Of a stretch of DNA of 6,019 nucleotides, positions 1 to 5,794 are shown piece by piece; within the stretch, counting starts at the first letter, position 1; the number at the start of each line of letters is the position of its first letter. A model generated the notes under the pieces. The model saw only the letters and a program-made list of their open reading frames with translations, did no database searches and was not told the DNA's origin. The DNA is from Muribaculaceae bacterium (GTDB lineage: Bacteria > Bacteroidota > Bacteroidia > Bacteroidales > Muribaculaceae). Made by a program: the position numbers and the translations under genes. The DNA lies in assembly GCA_009775375.1 (NCBI GenBank), contig VSPO01000219.1:1-6019 (forward strand), written 5' to 3'.

Positions 1-356
1 CCACGGGCATACAAGATGAACTTGCGGTTCTTGCTCTTGACATACGCGGTCACAATCCACGGGGCGGGATAATCGCCTTTGTCGTAGAATCCGACGCGGC
101 ATTGGTCAGTCACTTCAAATTCGGTAATGTCGCACGTCTGCAAGTGAAAATTGATTGACATTGCCACTTCCGGGGTGATTTTCGTTCCGCGTTCCATCAG
201 GACATCACACCGCTTGATTTGAATAATCTCCCCGGTGTCTTGGTCGGCGACATCTTCCGTCCATTCTTTCAAAAGGCGGTCGGCAAGGAACATTCCCATT
301 GCTTGCGCCGTGTCGGATGTCGTGAAGCGGGTTTCGTTGAACTTTGTTTGTATCAT
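1..356 (-). CDS. Unrecognised phage-type protein, C-terminally cut by the window edge
   Basis: The frame opens at an ATG 18 nt downstream of the stop of the 207-aa gene and stays open for 118 codons to the left edge, so the C-terminus is missing. The protein starts MIQTKFNETRF, followed by a helical stretch (residues 12-32, TTSDTAQAMGMFLADRLLKEW), an acidic DxDTGEIIxIKR segment at about 38-49, then VLMERGTKITPEVAMSINFHL (52-72), and a beta-rich end with FEVTDQCR and KFILYAR. The DTGEI element loosely recalls a turn found in RNA polymerase beta subunits and other proteins, but that is too weak to name a function. Same strand and close spacing make it the last visible member of the operon. The reading frame is continuous with coding-type codon use, so I am fairly sure it is a gene. 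Its role is unknown. Confidence 0.8.
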   Translation of the reverse strand, partial: MIQTKFNETRFTTSDTAQAMGMFLADRLLKEWTEDVADQDTGEIIQIKRCDVLMERGTKITPEVAMSINFHLQTCDITEFEVTDQCRVGFYDKGDYPAPWIVTAYVKSKNRKFILYAR

Positions 357-374
357 AGTGCGACACGTCGATGG

Positions 375-998
375 TTAGAACAAAAGAACTTTGTTCCAAA
401 GGTCGATGAACTGATTTCCGAATTGACGGGCGCGATTTGCGGTTTTGAAGCAAAGCCGAGAACCGATAGTCGCAGCCGTACCCGACGGCGCAAGATTCGT
501 ACGCGCATACACGAAGCCCGCACGGTCTTCGTCATAGACAAACCACGGAAACCACTTGTCTTGACGGCTGTTTGAGAAGTCCGGCACGAAATCATCCGCC
601 TTGTTCCATGCTTCCGCGATGGTGAACAATTCGTTCAGGGCGATAAGTGCCTTGACGTGCGACGGGTTCAGGGCATCGACAAGACGGGTGACATCTTCAA
701 GCCCCGGCACGGTGTTGACGGCGACAACTTTTTTGCTGACCGTGAATTGCTTGTTCGCCTTGCCGCCAAGATATTCACGGGCGGTGATGTAGTCGGTGAT
801 GGTTTCGTTGGGTTCTTCCTTGACTTCGACTTTTTTAAGGTCGAAATCAAAGGGGGTTAACCATTCTTCATCGGTCGGGTCAAGACCATTGTTTGCGTCG
901 CTGATGTAGTTGTCCATTGCGTCGGCGGCATCCTGACGGGTCGCGAAGCAACCCACGGTTTCGCCGTTTTCGGTGTTTGAAAGTTTATACTTTATCAT
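375..998 (-). CDS. Conserved phage hypothetical protein, two-part architecture
   Basis: This is a 207-aa soluble protein with no signal peptide or membrane segment. Residues 1-54 form a small module (MIKYKLSNTENGETVGCF, then ATRQDAADAMDNYI, then an acidic loop and the block WLTPFDFDL). A charged linker (55-68) follows, then ITDYITAREYLGG, and a C-terminal domain (about 108-207) marked by ALNELFTIAEAWNK, an aromatic block DKWFPWFVYD (147-156), GSRLCFKT (179-186) and a final helix ARQFGNQFIDLWNK. I recognise the C-terminal pattern (aromatic WFPWF followed by GSRLCFK and a helix with QF-DL) as recurrent among hypothetical proteins of gut phages and prophages, but no function is established to my knowledge. 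It starts 11 nt after the MBL-fold gene ends, so it is co-transcribed with the recombination module and may be a DNA-metabolism accessory protein. That last point is inference from position only. Confidence 0.85.
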   Translation of the reverse strand: MIKYKLSNTENGETVGCFATRQDAADAMDNYISDANNGLDPTDEEWLTPFDFDLKKVEVKEEPNETITDYITAREYLGGKANKQFTVSKKVVAVNTVPGLEDVTRLVDALNPSHVKALIALNELFTIAEAWNKADDFVPDFSNSRQDKWFPWFVYDEDRAGFVYARTNLAPSGTAATIGSRLCFKTANRARQFGNQFIDLWNKVLLF

Positions 999-1009
999 TG
1001 TTGAAGTGA

Positions 1010-1780
1010 TTAAAAGGGTGTTTTACTGAAATTTTTAATTATTAGTCCGGGCGTGGCAACCGTGATTGTCTTGCCCGTCGCGGCTTCAATGTCGGCTTGA
1101 AATTCGGCGGCATTTGCGTTGGAATCCGAAAGGTGAATCAACACAATGTTGTTAACCCCGGAAAGGTCTTGCGCAAGGATTGTCGCCCGGCATTCGGCAA
1201 AGCTGCAATGGCTTTTCTTGGTTCGGTTCGCAAGGGCTTTCGGCAAGCGTCCGGCGGCAAGGTTGCGTTCCAAGATGTCGTGCCGATAATTGCATTCAAT
1301 CAAGATGTTATTCACGCCGGGAAACCTGATGATGTTGTCGTTGCCGAAAGGGGCATAACGCAAATAACGGGTGTCGGTGGCAAACAACGTCGTTCCCATT
1401 GCCGGGTGATGAATCAGAAATCCGAAAGGTTCGGCGGCATCATGCTCGACCCTGAAAGGCATTACACGGAATTTGCCGATTGAAACCATTTCGTGGTCGG
1501 CGACCTGATGCACAAGATTGTGTTGGTCGATGCCCAAAGCCTTTGCCGTTCCCCGCGACGTGTAAACGGGAATGAAATATTCAAGGAACTTGCCGACGGC
1601 GGCGGAATGGTCGCCGTGTTCGTGCGATATGACCGCCCCGACAATGTGCCGGGTCTTGAAGTCCATTGCCCGGCGCAAGCGGCTGAAAGGGATGCCACAT
1701 TCAACGGCAAGGGCTTCATCGCCATTGTCAAAAATGTAGCAATTACCCTTTGAGCTGCTGCCGATAATCTTCAAGTCCAT
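1010..1780 (-). CDS. MBL-fold metallo-hydrolase (YycJ/WalJ-like), probable phage nuclease
   Basis: The 256-aa protein has a standard single-domain metallo-beta-lactamase layout. It opens with the N-terminal strand MDLKIIGSSSKGNCYIF, as in YycJ/WalJ-type members. The metal motif HEHGDH is at residues 53-58 (H53, H55, D57, H58). Further probable ligands are H113 (VEHD), D136 (FATDT) and H216 (LIHLSDSN); H191 (KSHCS) sits where relatives carry a conserved His. The ligand set looks complete, so a two-metal hydrolase is expected, most likely acting on nucleic-acid phosphodiester bonds. The start ATG shares its A with the recT stop (TGATG), implying translational coupling. MBL-fold genes next to recT are a recurrent phage arrangement and may replace the lambda-type exonuclease that normally partners a recombinase. 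Nuclease activity is inferred from family and context, not seen. The protein ends in KTPF. Confidence 0.92.
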   Translation of the reverse strand: MDLKIIGSSSKGNCYIFDNGDEALAVECGIPFSRLRRAMDFKTRHIVGAVISHEHGDHSAAVGKFLEYFIPVYTSRGTAKALGIDQHNLVHQVADHEMVSIGKFRVMPFRVEHDAAEPFGFLIHHPAMGTTLFATDTRYLRYAPFGNDNIIRFPGVNNILIECNYRHDILERNLAAGRLPKALANRTKKSHCSFAECRATILAQDLSGVNNIVLIHLSDSNANAAEFQADIEAATGKTITVATPGLIIKNFSKTPF

Positions 1781-2736
1781 CAGAATCCGGGCATTTCGGT
1801 TGTTGATTCAGGCGCGGCGGGCGCGGGTTCTGCCTTTGCTTCCGGGGCGGCGGCTTCCTGATTGGCGGGTTCAGGGGATGCCGGGGCTGGTGCGGGCTTT
1901 GCATCATCCATGCTGATTGTCGATGCGGTGTTGTTCGCGGTTGCGGCGGGGGCATTCGGGATTTCCTCAAACTCGACATCCACGATGTCTTGTTGTTCCT
2001 CGATTGTGAGCATACCCATCGAAAGTTCGGGGGCATAAGCATTTGTCCACATCGACGCGGCGCGATACATTAGCATTTGACGGGGCATTGTGCGCCATTT
2101 CGACCCGTCCTTTGTGAACCATCGTTCTTCGATGGCAAGATGAATCGACACCGGGGCGGATTCAAGAACATCTTTCGACCCTTTCTTGGTGGTGTAAGCC
2201 ACACATTCAAGGTTGCGAATGTTCGTGCCGTCAAGGGTCTTTGTGACCGCTTCTTTGCGGCGTGTGTGGTCGTTCCACACATAATCGGTGTATTCGACTT
2301 TGCCGATATTCCCTTTGTCGGTGAAGCGGAATTGCAGGGGTTCAAAACGACCGCACGAATTGACCGTTGCAATCAGGAATTTTGATGACCACGACGGGCG
2401 ACCGTAGATAACCGCCATATTCTGCATGACCATCAAGGGCAACGCGCCGATGCGCATTGACACTTCAAGGGCAATCATGCAATTTGCAACCGCCTTGTCC
2501 ATTGCCGCCTTGTTTTCCGCCTGAATAGCGGCGACCATTTCAGGATTCGCGCCGTTGGGTATCTGCTTCACTTTCGGTTTGTAGGTGTCCGGCACAAGGT
2601 CGGATGATGCGAACATCTTGCACACACGTTGCATGGTTTCAAACTGCACCGGGTCGAAGAAGTTAAACCCGACCATCGCGGGGGCGGTGGTTGTCACCAC
2701 CCCGACGGGATTTATTTTTTGAATTTCGTTGCTCAT
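1780..2736 (-). CDS. recT: RecT-family single-strand DNA annealing protein
   Basis: This is a 318-aa protein, longer than the typical RecT (about 270 aa) because of its tail. The core spans about 25-250. Family-typical features are the helical ALEVSMRIGALPLMVMQNMA (89-108), the YGRPSWSSKFLIATVNSCG segment (111-129), the beta strands FEPLQFRF and IGKVEYT, a conserved SIHLAIEERWFTKDG (197-211), and the end of the core, SKWRTMPRQMLMYRAASMW (212-230) followed by PELSMGMLTIEE. RecT proteins coat ssDNA as oligomers and anneal complementary strands during phage replication and recombination. Residues from about 258 form a disordered Ala/Pro/Glu-rich linker ending in TTEMPGF, a layout reminiscent of SSB tails. 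Its ATG overlaps the ATPase stop as ATGA and its TGA overlaps the MBL start, so the three genes are translationally coupled. The family call is confident; the role of the tail is inference. Confidence 0.92.
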   Translation of the reverse strand: MSNEIQKINPVGVVTTTAPAMVGFNFFDPVQFETMQRVCKMFASSDLVPDTYKPKVKQIPNGANPEMVAAIQAENKAAMDKAVANCMIALEVSMRIGALPLMVMQNMAVIYGRPSWSSKFLIATVNSCGRFEPLQFRFTDKGNIGKVEYTDYVWNDHTRRKEAVTKTLDGTNIRNLECVAYTTKKGSKDVLESAPVSIHLAIEERWFTKDGSKWRTMPRQMLMYRAASMWTNAYAPELSMGMLTIEEQQDIVDVEFEEIPNAPAATANNTASTISMDDAKPAPAPASPEPANQEAAAPEAKAEPAPAAPESTTEMPGF

Positions 2737-4694
2737 TCGATTGTTAATTTATTGTCGGTTGTCACGACAAGGTTAATGATTTGGCTTTCGGTATGAATCA
2801 GGTTGTTCACCGATTCGCGGTTGTCAATGAATATTGGGGCGCAAATGCCGTAGAATCGACAAAGCGTGTTGATGATGTCAAGACCCGCGTTGACTTGTCC
2901 GGCGGTGTTTGCCGCGCCGAATGGCACACCATCGACAAGGAGGATGCACGTTTCATAAGTGTTGCCCTCATAGGTCTTATCAAATAGACGGAATGTGACG
3001 TTGTGGAATAGACCGTTGATGCGGCTTTCGCATTCACGAATCTTGGTGCGTGTAAACTCCTGAATCGTGTATTCCTCTTTTTCAAGGTCGGCGATTTGTT
3101 GGGCAAGGCGTTTGCCCTTTTCGGTCAATTCTTCAATTTCCTTTTCTGCACGGGCGATTTCATCACGGGCGAAAAGACGCTTTTTCAGGGCATCGCGGCG
3201 GTCGGTCAATTCCTTTTTCTTTGCCTGATGTTCGGAATCATCCGGGGCGGCGGTCGTAGTCGCAACGGCGGCTTGTGCTTCCTCGATTTGCTTTGTCAAT
3301 TCGGCATATCCGGCGACTTCTTCCGGCACGACGGTTGCGGCGGTGCTTTCGGGCATAGCTACAAGGGCGGCTTCCTTGTCCTTGATTTCAGTTTCGGCGG
3401 CGGCGATTGCGGCGTTTTGGTCGGCAATCTCCTTTTCGGTGTCCTGATGTGACTTTTTCAGGTCTGCAAGCCGGGCGGCAAGGCGTTTGCCCTCTGCCTG
3501 AATTGCATCCTTTTTCGCCTTTTGTGTCGCCAAGAAGTCCGCCAAGTTCTTGTCGCGCATTTCCTTTGGCAAGACTTGTCCGCAATGGTGGCAAATATCA
3601 TCGCCGGAATATGCCTTTGCGTTCTCTTTATACCATTCATCGCGCTTGTCGTTGATGGTCGTTTCAAGGCTTGCAATGTCGGCGGCGTAACGGTCGCGGG
3701 TGTCGGTCAGGGTGCGCAAGGTGCGCTTCATGGCTGACAATTCACGCTTCTTTGATTCGATGGTCGATGTCAGTTCACGACGGGTCGCATTGGCTTCAAA
3801 TGCGGCGTTTTTGGCTTCTTGTTCGGCATCCCTGACAAGATTGTTGCGCTTGGTGGTAAGTTCATTCACCTTGCGTTGCTTCTCTTGTTCCGCCTTATAT
3901 TCGGCACGGATGCGGGTGGCATTGTCCGACAAGATTTTGTCAATGTCGGCAATCTCCTTGTCCACTTGCGCGATTTCGGTTTCAAGGGCGGCAAAATCCT
4001 CGCTTTCCGGCTTCATCTTGTGGGTTTGGTCGATGCGCGGTTGAATGTTATCCAATTCCCCTTGCAAGCGGGTTTTCTTTGCCGCTAATTCCTTTTTGAA
4101 GTCTGCAAGTGATTTCCCGGTCAACTTGTCAAGAAGAAGTTGAAATTCGGGATTATTGGCGGCAATTTCGGCATCCGTGATTGTTCCGGCGAGTTGGAAA
4201 AGTTGTGTGCGCTGCAACTTCCAATCCATGCTTGCAAAGAACATCGGGTTCGTTATCATCTTGAACAACGATGCTTCAAGGATGGCGGCGACACGGGAAT
4301 CAAACTCTTTCACCTTGACCGGGGTTTCGTTCCACCAACATTCGTTGTGTGCACCTTTCAACACGCGGTCAACCTGACCACGGGGTTTCACCCATTCTTC
4401 GACCGATTCACGTTTTAATGTGAGTTCCTGACCGTCGATGTCAAGAACACCCGTCACGCTGCATTCAACTTCATGGAGCAACGACCCGTCGGCGTTGTGG
4501 GTGCGCACTTCGTAGTCCTTGCGGTCTTGAACGTCCTTGCCGAATAAAAGCCACATGAATGCGTCAAAGTGTCTTGATTTGCCAAGACCATTGCCGCCGG
4601 ATATGCGGGTAACATCGGCGTTGAAGTGCGTTGTTCTTGCTTGTTCACCCTTGAAGTTGCAAAGAGTAAGCGATTTCAAGATAACTTTCTTCAT
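2733..4694 (-). CDS. Rad50/SbcC-like SMC-type ATPase with zinc hook
   Basis: The 653-aa protein has split-ATPase architecture. The N-terminal lobe begins with KSLTLCNFKG and carries the Walker A motif GGNGLGKS at 33-40, where the usual Thr/Ser after the motif is R41. FDAFMWLLFGKD (43-54), a block typical of phage and SbcC-like members, follows. A long coiled coil (about 195-350) leads to a zinc-hook CHHCGQ (C368, C371), and a second arm runs from about 383 to 555. The C-terminal lobe has TAGQVNAGLDIINTL (597-611) in the ABC-signature region and a Walker B-like IFIDNRE (621-627; D624, E627). Arms of about 160 residues are far shorter than in cellular Rad50. No Mre11/SbcD-type phosphoesterase gene lies in the window; the MBL-fold protein two genes downstream is a candidate nuclease partner. 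It starts 9 nt after the 67-aa gene behind an AT-rich leader, and its stop overlaps the recT start (ATGA). Confidence 0.93.
   Translation of the reverse strand: MKKVILKSLTLCNFKGEQARTTHFNADVTRISGGNGLGKSRHFDAFMWLLFGKDVQDRKDYEVRTHNADGSLLHEVECSVTGVLDIDGQELTLKRESVEEWVKPRGQVDRVLKGAHNECWWNETPVKVKEFDSRVAAILEASLFKMITNPMFFASMDWKLQRTQLFQLAGTITDAEIAANNPEFQLLLDKLTGKSLADFKKELAAKKTRLQGELDNIQPRIDQTHKMKPESEDFAALETEIAQVDKEIADIDKILSDNATRIRAEYKAEQEKQRKVNELTTKRNNLVRDAEQEAKNAAFEANATRRELTSTIESKKRELSAMKRTLRTLTDTRDRYAADIASLETTINDKRDEWYKENAKAYSGDDICHHCGQVLPKEMRDKNLADFLATQKAKKDAIQAEGKRLAARLADLKKSHQDTEKEIADQNAAIAAAETEIKDKEAALVAMPESTAATVVPEEVAGYAELTKQIEEAQAAVATTTAAPDDSEHQAKKKELTDRRDALKKRLFARDEIARAEKEIEELTEKGKRLAQQIADLEKEEYTIQEFTRTKIRECESRINGLFHNVTFRLFDKTYEGNTYETCILLVDGVPFGAANTAGQVNAGLDIINTLCRFYGICAPIFIDNRESVNNLIHTESQIINLVVTTDNKLTIE
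3102..3118. repeat. Copy A of a 17-bp exact in-frame repeat inside the ATPase gene
   Basis: The sequence ggcaaggcgtttgccct occurs here and again at 3477-3493, exactly 375 bp (125 codons) apart and in the same frame. It encodes GKRLA at residues 527-531. With the preceding base, this copy forms a perfect 6-bp inverted repeat (GGGCAA and TTGCCC around a 5-nt loop). It may simply reflect repeated coiled-coil sequence with uniform codon choice. Confidence 0.7.
3477..3493. repeat. Copy B of the 17-bp in-frame repeat
   Basis: Identical to the copy at 3102-3118. It encodes GKRLA at residues 402-406 of the Rad50-like ATPase, on the arm following the zinc hook. The inverted repeat in this copy is 5 bp (GGCAA and TTGCC). 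A shorter related string (aggcgtttgcc at 5886-5896) encodes GKRL in the 73-aa gene, which suggests codon preference rather than a functional site. Confidence 0.7.
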
Positions 4695-4720
4695 GTTAGT
4701 ATATTATTTATTAGTTATTT
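4695..4720 (-). promoter_or_regulatory. AT-rich translation leader before the Rad50-like gene
   Basis: On the coding strand the bases before the ATPase ATG (end of the 67-aa gene plus the 9-nt gap) are almost entirely A and T (TAAATAATATACTAAC directly before the ATG), with no GGAGG-like motif. Bacteroidota genes typically initiate from unstructured AT-rich leaders rather than strong Shine-Dalgarno sites, so this patch probably favours initiation of the longest gene. I see no match to the Bacteroides -7 element (TAnnTTTG), so I do not call a promoter. Confidence 0.3.
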
Positions 4721-4907
4721 CCATTTTTGCATCGACCTCAAAGATTGCACGGTGTTGACCGTCCACCCAATTAAGGCTTGATGCGAATATTTCTGCAATA
4801 TATTTGCCGACTTCTTCTTTATCTTGCGCAACAACTTTATATTCATTGTTTTCAATCGAAAGAATATATCCGTTGGCGGCTTTTTCGACTATAATTTTAT
4901 TTGCCAT
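4704..4907 (-). CDS. Small AT-rich hypothetical protein
   Basis: This is a 67-aa soluble, acidic/basic mixed protein (MANKIIVEKAANGYILSIEN at the start, KEEVGKYIAEIFASSL as a predicted helix, then a beta-type AIFEVDAKMEI and a short end). The pattern of strand, strand, helix, strand suggests a small alpha/beta fold. I do not recognise a characterised family, although small proteins of this form occur upstream of recombination genes in Bacteroidales mobile elements. The start ATG lies within the last 11 nt of the DUF3853-like gene, so translation is probably coupled. Its GC content is about 35% (71 of 204 bases by hand count) against roughly 50% around it, which may mark a different origin. 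Position before the Rad50-like gene suggests an accessory role in DNA metabolism, but nothing in the sequence proves this. Confidence 0.75.
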   Translation of the reverse strand: MANKIIVEKAANGYILSIENNEYKVVAQDKEEVGKYIAEIFASSLNWVDGQHRAIFEVDAKMEITNK

Positions 4908-5175
4908 CGTTGAATAATTCTATTGCTTTATCCGAGTCAATGACTATCAACCGACCACGTTGTGAAATTGCCTTGTCTATCTTTCCGCTTGCCTTGATGC
5001 GGTTGGCGGTGCTGATACTGCAATTAAAGATGCGGGCAATTCCGGCGATGCCATATTCAAGGCGGCGTTCTTTCGGTGCGCCTTGCGTCGGTTTTCCTGA
5101 TGCCGATTCAATCAGTTCAAGAAGTTGCCCAACCGTCAAGTCAATCAACCTTGTGTTCGGGTCAATATCAATCAT
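4897..5175 (-). CDS. DUF3853-like helix-turn-helix protein
   Basis: The 92-aa protein matches what I know of the DUF3853 family of Bacteroidota mobile elements: an N-terminal LIDLTVGQLLELIES (10-24), a variable linker (25-40), then YGIAGIARIFNCSISTANRIKASGKIDKAI (41-70) and the closing RGRLIVIDSDKAIELF (73-88). The middle block reads as a winged-helix or excisionase-like DNA-binding HTH: helix IAGIARIF, turn NCS, recognition helix ISTANRIKASG. The closing strand and helix (a residue readout such as IVIDSDKAIEL) resembles the wing of MerR/Xis-type proteins. Likely roles are transcriptional control or excision/recombination directionality; neither can be decided here because no integrase or attachment site is visible. 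The start overlaps the preceding stop as ATGA, and the stop lies inside the next gene. Confidence 0.88.
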   Translation of the reverse strand: MIDIDPNTRLIDLTVGQLLELIESASGKPTQGAPKERRLEYGIAGIARIFNCSISTANRIKASGKIDKAISQRGRLIVIDSDKAIELFNDGK

Positions 5176-5390
5176 AATTCGGCGGAATCATCTTCGGGAA
5201 TCGGAACTTCTTTGATGTAGTGTGAAGCCAATGCGAATGAAGCGACCATCAGGGCGCAAAACCAAAGGCATTCGGCGAATATCACGGCGAAAGTCAAGGA
5301 CAATGCCCACCACATGAAAATCGCACGTTGGCGCGGGGTCAGGTCTTGACCGCCCGCAATCTCTTTAAGGTAATGTTTTATCTTGTTCAT
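5172..5390 (-). CDS. Small inner-membrane protein of the LuxR-linked cassette
   Basis: The 72-aa protein has a basic N-terminus (MNKIKHYLKEIAGGQDLTPRQ), a 33-residue hydrophobic region (about 25-57, starting FMWWALSLTF and ending FALASHYI) interrupted by E40, and an acidic tail (VPIPEDDSAEL). The hydrophobic region is long enough for one long or two short transmembrane segments; the Glu at its centre favours a hairpin. Similar small proteins with a TPRQR-like motif, hydrophobic middle and VPxPEDD end occur beside short LuxR-type proteins in Bacteroidales elements, as I recall them, so the pair is probably functional. It begins 11 nt after the LuxR-type gene stops and ends in an ATGA overlap with the DUF3853-like gene. 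Function is unknown; superinfection exclusion or membrane anchoring of a partner are only guesses. Confidence 0.83.
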   Translation of the reverse strand: MNKIKHYLKEIAGGQDLTPRQRAIFMWWALSLTFAVIFAECLWFCALMVASFALASHYIKEVPIPEDDSAEL

Positions 5391-5401
5391 CGTTGCGAAA
5401 T

Positions 5402-5794
5402 TTAGAAGTAAATGAAATCAACATCGGATTCGTTGCGCGACCGACGGGCGCGGATGGTTCTTGTCGTGCGGGTACTTGTGCGCATTGTCCGGCAATAGTC
5501 TTGATGTTCGATTGCGAACACTTGCGGAGTAAGAAGCATCAGGAACACCCCGGCGATAATCTTGCGTTTAAGCGGCGACAAGTCAAAGGAAATGTGAAAG
5601 GTTGTGCAAAACCACCACGCGCACAATTCATTGATTTTCTGACACCCGATTTTTGCATATATGTTCCGGGCGTGATTTTCAACGGTACGTTCCGAAATGA
5701 AAAGGCGGTTGGCAACATCTTTCTTGCTTGCGCCCCAAGCGAACAATTCCGCAATTTCGGATTCGCGTTTGGTTAATTCTGCAACTTTCATCAT
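5402..5794 (-). CDS. Short LuxR-type HTH protein with hydrophobic segment and Arg/Thr-rich tail
   Basis: I place the start at the ATG at 5794, giving 130 aa (MMKVAELTKRESEIAEL) and an ATGA overlap with the upstream stop. A GTG four codons earlier would add MGGG and is less likely. Residues 6-60 are a complete LuxR/GerE HTH: LTKRESEIAELFAWGASKKD, then VANRLFISERTVENHARNIY with the expected recognition helix, then AKIGCQKINELCAWW. No receiver or ligand-binding domain precedes it. After FHISFDLSP comes KRKIIAGVFLMLLTPQVFA (76-94), a hydrophobic segment shaped like a signal or anchor sequence, then a tail dense in Arg and Thr (101-120). Short LuxR proteins with this downstream hydrophobic region recur in Bacteroides mobile elements. 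DNA binding is expected; membrane tethering is inference. Being near the front of the operon, it may control this element's own genes. Confidence 0.87.
   Translation of the reverse strand: MMKVAELTKRESEIAELFAWGASKKDVANRLFISERTVENHARNIYAKIGCQKINELCAWWFCTTFHISFDLSPLKRKIIAGVFLMLLTPQVFAIEHQDYCRTMRTSTRTTRTIRARRSRNESDVDFIYF

Noticed and set aside
205..453. Minus-strand 82-codon frame overlapping the left-end partial gene
   Set aside because: It is in another frame, spans the gene junction and gives an Arg/Pro-rich nonsense product. The frame opening at 356 is uninterrupted to the window edge and has sensible composition.
219..575. Plus-strand open frame of 118 codons
   Set aside because: It crosses the boundary between two minus-strand genes with convincing protein sequence, and its own product is low-complexity Arg-rich sequence typical of shadow frames.
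1097..1483. Plus-strand open frame of 128 codons opposite the MBL-fold gene
   Set aside because: It is fully antisense to a gene with a complete catalytic motif set, its translation has no recognisable pattern, and long antisense frames are expected in this codon-biased DNA.
3101..3124. Rho-independent terminator on the plus strand (GGGCAA stem followed by a T-run)
   Set aside because: The stem is short, lies inside the minus-strand ATPase gene, and no plus-strand gene precedes it.
3390..3420. cggcgg-rich stretch resembling a simple repeat
   Set aside because: It encodes Ala/Glu coiled-coil sequence (AIAAAETE) and is explained by codon use.
5391..5401. Possible internal promoter between the LuxR-type and membrane-protein genes
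   Set aside because: The 11-nt gap has no TAnnTTTG-like element, and the tight spacing argues for one operon transcript.
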